Shown piece after piece: positions 9,676-17,121 of a stretch of 64,000 nt of DNA. The position numbers and the translations under genes were made by a program. A model generated the notes under the pieces. That model searched no databases. It was given only the letters and a program-made list of their open reading frames with translations, and was not told the origin of the DNA. The DNA is from JANSWO01 sp964351875 (GTDB taxonomy: Bacteria > Pseudomonadota > Gammaproteobacteria > Pseudomonadales > Azotimanducaceae). The stretch lies in assembly GCA_964351875.1 (NCBI GenBank), contig CAYGQC010000003.1, forward strand, positions 1 through 64,000, given 5' to 3'. Each line of letters starts with the position of its first letter. Position 1 is the first letter of the stretch.

Positions 9676-10158
9676 ATGCGTCCAAACACCCCAAATCATG
9701 CTGGTCGGCCACGCGCTCTCCGCGAGCGAACAATGAACCAGTGCGCGCTGCACACGCGGCTCGCTCTGACTACCGCCGGGCTGTGGCTTGCTACGGTTGT
9801 CGCCGCAGAGAAACCGATCTACCAGTGCAACGAGCGAGCGTTCACCGACGGAGGCTGCGACGCCAACCGCGCTGGACAACCCGTAGACTCGGGTGCGCCG
9901 CTTAGCCTTTACACCGCGCCAAAGCCTGACCACGGCAACAATGTGCAGCCGGCCGCAAAGCCCAGATCGAGCAATCGCCGCAAAGCCCAAACGGACCCCT
10001 GTGCCAGCATTCGCACAGCTTTGGCGCAACTGAAAACCCGTAGACGCCGCGGTTACAGCAGCGACACAGAGGCGCGCCTCGATGCTCGCGAGGCAGCGCT
10101 GCGTCGACAACAGCGTGACGTCTGCATGGCACCTACGGTTCGAGCGACAACGGGTTAG
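9676..10158 (+). CDS. Small exported Cys-containing protein, unrecognised
   Basis: About 160 residues from ATG 9676, which follows a strong GGGAGGAG 9 bases upstream. A start at ATG 9733 would give a more ordinary signal peptide (LALTTAGLWLATVVAAEK) but lacks a ribosome site. After the signal the protein reads IYQCNERAFTDGGCD, then a Pro/Ala/Lys-rich linker, then an Arg-rich helical C-terminus (RRQQRDVC). The IYQC...FTD pattern is reminiscent of DUF4124-like periplasmic proteins, but the match is weak. Function unknown. Confidence 0.6.
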   Translation: MRPNTPNHAGRPRALRERTMNQCALHTRLALTTAGLWLATVVAAEKPIYQCNERAFTDGGCDANRAGQPVDSGAPLSLYTAPKPDHGNNVQPAAKPRSSNRRKAQTDPCASIRTALAQLKTRRRRGYSSDTEARLDAREAALRRQQRDVCMAPTVRATTG

Positions 10159-10531
10159 GCAGCCGGGTCGCAGTACTCGAATAAGGCGTATGCAACACCG
10201 CCCGCGATGGCATGCAAAAGGGGTGGCTCGCGCGTCGTTTCTTAAGTCAACAGACAGATTTTTCGAAGCCCCAGACCGGGGGGAGCGAGCCTTGGCCCAG
10301 CATCATCGAGGCTAGAAAAATCAATAGCTAAGACGGCATCACCGCTCGGAACATTGTTCCTCAAAGACGCGGTAACCCGACCCAATTTGCCTATGGCGAG
10401 CGTCCGCGAGACCGGTACACTCGCGCCTGACCTGGGGCACACAAGAGGCAACAGTGCTGCGGCAGGGCTTGCGCGATTTGGCCAGATAACAAGGGCCAAC
10501 GACATGCCTGTTAGAACGCACACTATTTGTT
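10159..10531. other. Intergenic region upstream of the PiT-like gene
   Basis: About 370 bases with no credible gene. It holds a 13-base perfect palindrome at 10348-10360 (arms GGAACA/TGTTCC around one base) that could be an operator, and a TACACT -10-like box near 10418 without a good -35. Confidence 0.45.
10348..10360. promoter_or_regulatory. 13-bp palindrome, possible operator
   Basis: GGAACA-T-TGTTCC is a perfect inverted repeat about 170 bases upstream of the transporter start. The size suits a dimeric repressor, but no regulator gene is adjacent. Assignment as an operator is inference only. Confidence 0.3.
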
Positions 10532-11485
10532 ATGGGACTACCTGAACTTCTCATGGTGGCGGGCTTTCTCTTTGCCGCCTACGCCGTCATAGCAAACGAT
10601 TCCATTCAGACGCTTGGAACGTTCCTCGCCTCAAATGCCCAGCGCCCCTGGTGGCAGCTCTGGCTGTTCTCCGTGTCGATCCTCATGGTCGTCCTGTTGT
10701 GGGGCTGGTACAGCAACGGTGGCGACCCTTCCTATGGACGGCTGGAGAAGTTCCCGGTCCCGGACGGCGGCGTCAACATCATTCACGTGCTGGCACCGTT
10801 CACCCTGTTGCTGCTCACACGGTTCGGAATCCCAGTCAGCACGACATTTCTCGTTCTCGCGGTGTTTGCTCCGCAAAATATCGCGCCAATGCTCAACAAA
10901 TCGCTGATCGGCTACTTCGTCGCCTTCGTCGTCGCCATCATCGTTTTCAAGTTTGTCGTCGCGAAAATCATGGTGCGTTTTCGCGCTACCCAGCACGAGC
11001 AGGTCCCCATCTACTGGGTTCTACTGCAATGGGCTTCGACTGGCTTTCTATGGTCCCAGTGGCTCGTACAGGACCTGGCGAACATCTTCGTCTTCCTGCC
11101 GCGCCAACTCGAACTGACCTGGCTGTTGTTTGCCATCGTGGTCCTGTTCGTGATGCAGGGTGTGACGTTCTACCAGTACGGCGGACGCATCCAGAAGATC
11201 GTTACGTCGAAGACCATGACCTCGGACATAAGAGCCGCCACGATCGTCGACTTCGTCTACGGCGTTATCCTTCTGGTGTTCAAGGAGTGGAGCAACATGC
11301 CCATGAGCACCACCTGGGTATTCCTGGGCCTACTCGCGGGTAGAGAAGTTGCCATGACGCTGATCTTCAGCCAGCGGCCGATGAAAGAAACCTGGAACCT
11401 GGTATTCATGGACGCCGGCAAGGCGTTCATCGGCCTGGTCATCAGCGTGGTCATTGCGTTGATCGGCATCGAGTTCGCCAACTGA
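10532..11485 (+). CDS. PiT-family-like membrane transporter
   Basis: A 317-residue hydrophobic protein with about 8-9 membrane segments. The N-terminal motif ANDSIQTLGTFLASN resembles the GANDVANAFGT signature of PiT phosphate transporters. Two further motifs, PVSTTFLVL (about residue 100) and MPMSTTWVFLGLLAGRE (about residue 250), resemble the duplicated P-x-STTH motif. In both the usual His is replaced, by Phe and Trp. The protein is shorter than typical PiT permeases (over 400 residues). A phosphate or other anion substrate is therefore uncertain. The ATG at 10532 is the only in-frame ATG near; no good ribosome site is visible. It converges on the hybrid kinase 14 bases away. Confidence 0.7.
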   Translation: MGLPELLMVAGFLFAAYAVIANDSIQTLGTFLASNAQRPWWQLWLFSVSILMVVLLWGWYSNGGDPSYGRLEKFPVPDGGVNIIHVLAPFTLLLLTRFGIPVSTTFLVLAVFAPQNIAPMLNKSLIGYFVAFVVAIIVFKFVVAKIMVRFRATQHEQVPIYWVLLQWASTGFLWSQWLVQDLANIFVFLPRQLELTWLLFAIVVLFVMQGVTFYQYGGRIQKIVTSKTMTSDIRAATIVDFVYGVILLVFKEWSNMPMSTTWVFLGLLAGREVAMTLIFSQRPMKETWNLVFMDAGKAFIGLVISVVIALIGIEFAN

Positions 11486-11499
11486 CCCGGCGAGCGTCG

Positions 11500-13564
11500 T
11501 CAGCCGTGATCGACTGGCACTTGCGCATCAGGCATCAGACTCGACACAGCGGCGAGTAACGCGGACGAACGAAAAGGCTTTGCCAGTAAGCGCGCATGAG
11601 CATCACGATCCGTACGCCAATCGCGAAGCTCGTCATCCGGATAGCCAGAGATAAACAGCACAGGCAATTCCGGCCACCGATGTCGCAGCCGCTCCGCGAG
11701 CTCCGTTCCCCTGAGCCCGGGCATGACAATGTCAGTAATGAGTAGATCGGGTTGCCGAGCCGACGACGCCTCAATGGCATCCCGGCCAGACTCAACCGCT
11801 GTTACCGTATAGCNNNNNNNNNNCGGCCTGCTCGAGAATCTGGCAGCAAAGCTGGCGAATCATTGGCTCATCTTCGACGAGCAGGATGCTTCGCGCGGCT
11901 ACCTGCGCAATGGTGGAGCGACCGGGCGATGGTTCCGAGGCAGTACCAGGCTGAGTGTCGACCGGCAGGTAGATGGCAACATCAGTACCCACACCAGCCG
12001 CGCTGCGCAGTTCGAAGGCGCCACCACAGGCCGTGACGATGCCGTACGTACTGGCGAGGCCCAGGCCAGTGCCCGACGATTTGGTCGAGTAGAACGGATC
12101 TAGCGCTCGCCGTCGCTGCTCCTCCGTCATGCCGACACCGTTGTCGCGCACCGCGAGCAGCGCGTAACTGCCGGGCGAGATGCCAAACCGCGAGGCATTA
12201 GACTCATCCAGGTGAACGGGCTCTATGTCGATGGTCAGTTGCCCGGCATCGTCAATCGCGTCTCGAGCATTGGATACCAGATTGAGCAGAATCTGCCCGA
12301 TCCTCGCCTGATCGAGCACAACCGGCATTGGCTCCTTCGGATAGGAAAGCTGGAGCTCGATACGCTCACCCAGCAGGCTGCGCACCATCGGTTGCATATG
12401 TCGTAACACGCTTACGATATCGGCAGTCTGCGTTTGGGCAGTGCCAGGGCGACCGAAGCTCAGCAACTGTCCGGTCAAATCCGATGCCTGTGATACCGCG
12501 CTGAGGATACCTTCCTGCTCCCGACCTTCCGGTAGCAAGTCTGCAAAGCCGTTGATCACCGTCAGCAGATTGTTGAAATCGTGGGCAACGCCAGCAGCAA
12601 GCGTACCGACGCTCTCAAGCCGCTGCGTCTGATGCAGACGCTCGCGCGCGTCCTTCTCTTCCGCCACGTCGCGAGCGCCGAATATCCACCGATGCGGCTC
12701 GTCGTCATCGCCATTGGCAAGACCGAAGACCTCGCACCACAGCCAGCCTCCATGCTCCGACAACAAGCGCAACTCAATGTGAAAACGCCGCTGGCCGCTA
12801 TTGATCGCCGGGGCCAGAACCTCACTGCGATCATCCGGGTGCACAAAATCGACCAGATCACGACCGAGCATCTGCTCCGGTCCAAAGCCGATGAGAGAGC
12901 GCACACCGGGACTCACGTACTGCACAAGCCGCCCGTCGGTCACGGCCAGTCCGGGGAACAGGTCCTCCGCGAACTTACGAATCCGGTTCTGCTGAACGCG
13001 CAGCCGATCTTCAGCGACCTTGGTTTCTTCAACGGCGCGAGCCCGCGTAGATTCAACCACGACCGCCGCGAGCCCGATCACGAGCGCCAATAAGCCTGAG
13101 GTCAGCCAAAGCGCCATATCCATATTGCCTGCTCGAACCACGAATGGGCCCAAAAGCACGGTCCAGACAACCGCAGCCCCCGTCCAGAAGAGGCCTCCGC
13201 GCACACCGGTCAGGGCCGCCGCCAGGACAGGCACAGAGATAGCGGCGACGACGGCATGGCCTCGATCCGGGCCGTGATCCCAGGCGATCTCAAGCAGGAC
13301 TACCGCAGCCAGGACGTGACCCGCGAGTTCCGGTGACCGGCTCACCACCATGACGAGGAAAGCCGAGGAATGCAGAAGGATGGTGAGTAACAGAGAGATC
13401 GCTGTTTCGGGATGGCCCAGGTAGGTCATCAAACCGATTGCGCAGAGGGACGCAAAATTGGCGAGCGTAATCCCGTAGAGCACGAGCCGCGCACGCCGGG
13501 CCGCCTCAATCCCCCGGGACAACAGGCTTTCGGGTATCAGGGAATCGGTAAGTTCAGCGAGCAC
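11500..13564 (-). CDS. Membrane-bound PAS hybrid sensor histidine kinase (interrupted by an N gap)
   Basis: Roughly 685 residues. Order of domains: about six membrane helices (residues ~25-175), a coiled linker, a PAS domain (~200-300), HisKA with phospho-acceptor His about residue 328 in GVAHDFNNLL, HATPase (NLVSNARDAID, DNGVGM, GTGLGLAS), then a C-terminal receiver (ILLVEDEP, phospho-Asp in LLITDIVMPG, Lys in LAKPFRS). A 10-N gap at 11814-11823 falls in the first helix of the receiver and breaks the frame as printed. I chose GTG 13564, preceded by GGGAGG; ATG 13690 would overlap the divergent gene's upstream region. The H-box resembles NtrB-like and PAS-hybrid kinases of unknown signal. Confidence 0.85.
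11814..11823. other. Assembly gap (10 N) inside the hybrid kinase receiver domain
   Basis: Ten Ns. On the minus strand the left side ends ...EQA plus one G and the right side resumes with GC then TATACG. Joining the two sides with no bases gives EQA-G-YTVTAVESGRDA, which is the normal receiver-domain spacing, so the true gap is probably zero or a multiple of three. Confidence 0.85.
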
Positions 13565-13772
13565 TCCGGCCCTCCCAGGCGATCGAATATCTATGCGATA
13601 CAGCTTGTGTCTGACAATATCACGGCCACTCGCCAAACAAACTCGCGGTTTCCCGAAGAAAAGTGGAGACGTCCTGCATCCGATTTCCATTGCGTCGCAT
13701 CACACCATACAAGCCACGCAATGTTTGCCTGGGCAAGAACCCAATTCTCACCACCACCGACGGAGACTTCAC

Positions 13773-14150
13773 GTGGAAGAAATTTTTGTACCACTCGGAC
13801 TGTTCACCATGATCGGCGTGATCGCCGGCCTTTCAATGTTTTTCCGCTTCCGCACTCGCCAGGAAGCCCAGCTCACTCTGCGTACTGCGATGCAGCATGG
13901 TGATTCCATGTCTACGGATACGATGGACCGGCTCGCCGAGCAGCTCGAGAACAAAGGCTCGGACCTTCGACGGGGCGTTATCTCGATCGCTATTGGCTGC
14001 GCGGTTTTTGTATTCGCCCAGATGGTTGGTGAGCCGGACGCTGTGCGTCCCCTGATCGGAATCTCCGCCTTCCCCTTTATCATCGGTCTCGCCTACCTTG
14101 GCCTTTGGTTGGCGAACCGCACACCGGCCAGTGAAGCACCGACGCGCTGA
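13773..14150 (+). CDS. DUF6249-like small membrane protein
   Basis: About 125 residues from GTG 13773, which has GGAG 7 bases upstream. There are no supporting features for the longer frame from 13593. The sequence opens VEEIFVPLGLFTMIGVIAGLSMFFRFRTRQEAQ, a first membrane helix followed by a basic and acidic amphipathic region. Two more hydrophobic helices follow near the C-terminus (GVISIAIGCAVFVFAQM and ISAFPFIIGLAYLGLWL). This layout matches DUF6249-type proteins, which are often found just before ECF sigma/anti-sigma pairs. The ECF sigma gene starts 21 bases downstream, so co-transcription is likely. Confidence 0.65.
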   Translation: MEEIFVPLGLFTMIGVIAGLSMFFRFRTRQEAQLTLRTAMQHGDSMSTDTMDRLAEQLENKGSDLRRGVISIAIGCAVFVFAQMVGEPDAVRPLIGISAFPFIIGLAYLGLWLANRTPASEAPTR

Positions 14151-14171
14151 TCAGACGAGAACGGCCGCTCG

Positions 14172-14762
14172 ATGCGCGATCCAGACTCCAGCGCAGCCAC
14201 CCGGGCACGGGTCGTGCTGGCAATGTCCGGCGACCGGGGTGCTTTCGGACAACTGGTACTCGAGCACCAAAGCGCGGTTCGGATGTTTCTGCGTCGGCTG
14301 TGCCGAGGTGATGCATCGACGGCTGACGACCTCGCGCAAAACACGTTTGAAAAGGCGTGGCGCAAGCGGTCGAGCTTCCGAGGTGACGGCGAGCTTCGTA
14401 GCTGGCTGATGCAAATCGCGTTCAACGAGTTTCGCCAGAATCTGCGCCGGCGTCGGCCCGACGAGGCAAAGCCAGACAGCACAACGCCGGAGGAAATCGA
14501 GATAGCCTTGAGTCAGGAAGATCCTCGCACCGAAGACCTTGATCGACTGCTCCAGGAGCTGAACGACACCGAACGTGCCGTCATGGTTCTCAGCTACGGA
14601 CACGGCTATTCTCATCGAGAGATCGCCGAGGCTCTTGAGCAGCCGGTCGGCTCGATCAAATCGCTGATACATCGCTCCAAGGAGCGAATTCGACACCGGT
14701 TCAGGATCGCCGCTGCGGCAGCCCCCGAACAAGAGACGACGCCAGTGAGCAGTGAAGGATGA
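14172..14762 (+). CDS. ECF-family RNA polymerase sigma factor
   Basis: A 196-residue sigma factor. Region 2 spans about residues 20-90 (LVLEHQSAVRMFLRRLC...ADDLAQNTFEKAWRKRSSFRG...LRSWLMQIAFNEF). Region 4 spans about 130-180 (LNDTERAVMVLSYGHGYSHREIAEALEQPVGSIKSLIHRSKERI). Both give the core promoter-recognition helices of extracytoplasmic-function sigma factors. The next gene overlaps it by four bases (ATGA) and encodes a single-span protein, the usual anti-sigma arrangement. The stress it responds to cannot be inferred. Confidence 0.93.
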   Translation: MRDPDSSAATRARVVLAMSGDRGAFGQLVLEHQSAVRMFLRRLCRGDASTADDLAQNTFEKAWRKRSSFRGDGELRSWLMQIAFNEFRQNLRRRRPDEAKPDSTTPEEIEIALSQEDPRTEDLDRLLQELNDTERAVMVLSYGHGYSHREIAEALEQPVGSIKSLIHRSKERIRHRFRIAAAAAPEQETTPVSSEG

Positions 14763-15223
14763 GCAAACAAACTGACCCGCACGAGACCAGTGCCGCCGCA
14801 AGCACACCCACGCTGGCACCTGACGCCGTGGACATGTGGCTGCGCGAAGCATTCGCCCAGGCAGACACGTCATTGCCAGATGAAGGCTTCAGCAATCGCG
14901 TTGGTCTCGCGATAGCGAGGCGAGAACGTCAGGTCCGTCGCCGCTTCGTGCTCGCCGGCGCTGTAGCGGTGGCCGCCGCACTCAGCCTGATTCTGGGCGG
15001 CGATATCACCGGTACTATCGCGGCCACGTTCGAGCCGCTGCAGAGCCTCGGTCAAGCTGTCCTCGACACAACACAAAGCTGGGGAACACTGACAGAGCTC
15101 GCACCCAATCGCGCCGACCTGCCCCAGCTCGCTGTTCCGAAGCCCGGGTCCGTAGAAGGCATCGCGAGCCTTGTGTTACTGGCGCTCGCGGCCAGTTGGA
15201 TCGCCACCGGCGCGGCAGAGTAA
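14759..15223 (+). CDS. Putative anti-sigma / membrane partner of the ECF sigma
   Basis: A 154-residue protein overlapping the sigma gene by four bases, so translation is probably coupled. The N-terminal ~65 residues are polar and charged (VDMWLREAF...RVGLAIARRERQVRRR) and precede a membrane segment (FVLAGAVAVAAALSLILGG). A second hydrophobic stretch ends the protein (ASLVLLALAASWIATGAAE). It lacks a recognisable zinc-binding ZAS motif. The anti-sigma role comes from position and topology, not sequence identity. Confidence 0.65.
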   Translation: MSKQTDPHETSAAASTPTLAPDAVDMWLREAFAQADTSLPDEGFSNRVGLAIARRERQVRRRFVLAGAVAVAAALSLILGGDITGTIAATFEPLQSLGQAVLDTTQSWGTLTELAPNRADLPQLAVPKPGSVEGIASLVLLALAASWIATGAAE

Positions 15224-15285
15224 GCCGCGTGACCCCGACGCGCGGTGACGACCAACTAGTCCGAAGCACTGTCGGTTCAACGCAG

Positions 15286-16311
15286 CTAGAACGCTAGCTG
15301 CCAGCCGAGGCTAACCGTCCAGGCAGTGCCAAGCTGGGGGCCGTCAAGATCCTGCCAGACCGGCACGCCCAACTCGACAGAGAGCCTGTGCTCAGCCACA
15401 AGCCCATTGATGCCAAACAACACCTCGACTCGCTCCCCGCCGCGCAGTTCCGTGTCAACGGTCGGGACAAGATCGCTCGCCAGGCCCATGGCATAACGCG
15501 GATCCGCGCCTTCAATATCGCCCCAGAGCAGATACCTGCCCCGCACAGAAAGCGATACCGGCTCGGAGACTCGCCAGCTACTCCACAAGGAGCCTTCCAC
15601 GCTATTGCCAAGACGATAGTCCTCATCGTTGTCACCCGTACGCAGAACGGCGCTGACCTGGCCGCCGAAGCTGCCCCCGGGGCGCTCGGACACGACGGTG
15701 TAGCCGAGTAAAAGGTCGACGGTTCCCGACGAGGGTTGCATGGGATAGGGCAGTACAGACCGCCCCATCGGCGTCTCGTCGCGCGCATCCAGCTCACCCG
15801 TCGGGAGACTCAGGCCAACGCGCAAAACCCCGGGACCGAACTGCGTAAGACCCGACAATTTGATATCACCCAGGCCGCTGGAGGCGGTGCTGAAGGCGCC
15901 GCCCATAGCAGTGACATGATCCATGTCGTACTTCACAAACGGCGCCATTAGCATGAGTGTCAGCCGATCACTGGGCGCATACATCGCACCAAACATATGC
16001 ATTCGCATCGTCATCTCGGTGGGAGCAATCATGTAGCGGCCACTACCCGATCGCAGAACCTCTGACTCCGCCAACTCCGCGCTACCGTCGTAGTTGTCCT
16101 CCATCTGCATGTCCATGTAGCGGTAGGACAGCATCCACTCACCTTTTTTGTGGACGTGATCTGCCATTACTCCAATCGGCGCGTGATCATCCGGCCGACT
16201 AGCCGAGTGATCATGTGCTTCCTCCGCACTAACTGCGATGGGAGCCGCTAGAGCAGCAATGAGCAAACTGGACGCAGACGCACAGCGTCTAGCGCCTTTC
16301 GAAAAAGACAT
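15286..16311 (-). CDS. Outer-membrane beta-barrel-like protein, metal-locus type
   Basis: About 341 residues from ATG 16311, which has AGGAGAG directly upstream; ATG 16344 lacks one. A signal peptide (SLLIAALAAPIAVSAEE) is followed by a short His/Asp stretch (EEAHDHSASRPDDHAP). The body begins IGVMADHVHKKGEWMLSYRYM and is rich in Met (MDMQMEDNYDG, TEMTMRMHMFG). The rest consists of alternating amphipathic strands and ends in a C-terminal Phe (LGWQLAF), as expected of an outer-membrane barrel. Proteins of this type, often labelled transporter, commonly sit beside copper or heavy-metal genes. That link is supported here by the adjoining His-rich DUF2946-like protein but is still inference. Confidence 0.7.
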   Translation of the reverse strand: MSFSKGARRCASASSLLIAALAAPIAVSAEEAHDHSASRPDDHAPIGVMADHVHKKGEWMLSYRYMDMQMEDNYDGSAELAESEVLRSGSGRYMIAPTEMTMRMHMFGAMYAPSDRLTLMLMAPFVKYDMDHVTAMGGAFSTASSGLGDIKLSGLTQFGPGVLRVGLSLPTGELDARDETPMGRSVLPYPMQPSSGTVDLLLGYTVVSERPGGSFGGQVSAVLRTGDNDEDYRLGNSVEGSLWSSWRVSEPVSLSVRGRYLLWGDIEGADPRYAMGLASDLVPTVDTELRGGERVEVLFGINGLVAEHRLSVELGVPVWQDLDGPQLGTAWTVSLGWQLAF

Positions 16312-16357
16312 TTTTCTCTCCTGATCAATTGGATTCGCCAGCACTTACTGGCGTTGG

Positions 16358-16834
16358 TTAAGGCTCAGGAGAGAGCGGGGGTGCGCGAGCATCAAAGAGG
16401 TTGATCCGCAAGCTCAGCGGCGCCGAATGGAATGCTAAACCTAACCATCGGTTTGCAACCGTGGTGACGCTCAGAAGCTCGGCTGCCAGTACGCTGATCG
16501 GCGGCGGAGCTATGCCATCGAGGCAGAACAGGCAATGGGCAGGCAATGCCTCCATAAACCCAGCGGAAACCGCAGGCTTTGCCGGCGCCGCGACCGAGCT
16601 GCCAACACCGTGATGCTCGTCATGCTGCTGGTGCTGCTGGTGCTGCTGGTGATGTTGGTGCCCGTCGGGAGCTTCCGCCCGCTCTGCGTTCAGCACCGAT
16701 GCGGTTGAATGCTGACTGTGGTCCGTGGTCCCGAGAAACCCAGTGACAGCGTTGCCGATCCCCAACAGAAAGCCGCCAAAGACAATGCTGAGCCAAACCA
16801 GAAAACTGGCGAGGGTGTTGCTTCGGCGCTCCAT
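16358..16834 (-). CDS. DUF2946-like His-rich membrane protein
   Basis: About 158 residues from ATG 16834 (MERRSNTLASF). A membrane helix (FLVWLSIVFGGFLLGIGN) is followed by a His/Gln-rich tract (QHHQQHQQHQQHDEHHG) that looks metal binding. Then come PAHCLFCLDG, the paired-Cys motif of DUF2946 proteins, and a second hydrophobic helix. It lies 46 bases upstream of the outer-membrane gene in the same direction, so they are probably one operon concerned with metal handling. The longer frame starting at 17014 has no ribosome site and is probably not translated. Confidence 0.62.
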   Translation of the reverse strand: MERRSNTLASFLVWLSIVFGGFLLGIGNAVTGFLGTTDHSQHSTASVLNAERAEAPDGHQHHQQHQQHQQHDEHHGVGSSVAAPAKPAVSAGFMEALPAHCLFCLDGIAPPPISVLAAELLSVTTVANRWLGLAFHSAPLSLRINLFDARAPPLSPEP

Positions 16835-17121
16835 GGCCCCATGATAGCGATGCCCGCTACCAGCGTCTGCGCAGATATGTGCAAGCGCGCTGTAGCCGCA
16901 GCGGCACCTGCTTCGGAAAGCCCTACTGAGGCTATGCGGGAAGGTTCTAATACAATGGTTGAAATGCGGCCGCCGCTTATCTCTAATGCCCGGCTGGTCA
17001 ATGCTGCAGCGCAATATGCGCCGCGCCAGTCGCCATAGAGACTGTCCGCTGCGAACGATTCAGCCAACTGTCCGCGATACCGATAGCGTGATCGGATTCA
17101 GCGGCACTCGGGAGAGATGAT

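Noticed and set aside
11792..13690. Kinase without a receiver domain, ending at the N gap
   Set aside because: The truncated end is caused by the ten Ns; the receiver resumes in another frame just after and fits if the flanks are joined.
16835..17014. N-terminal extension of the DUF2946-like protein
   Set aside because: No ribosome site or hydrophobic signal; the ATG at 16834 directly before the membrane helix is more natural.
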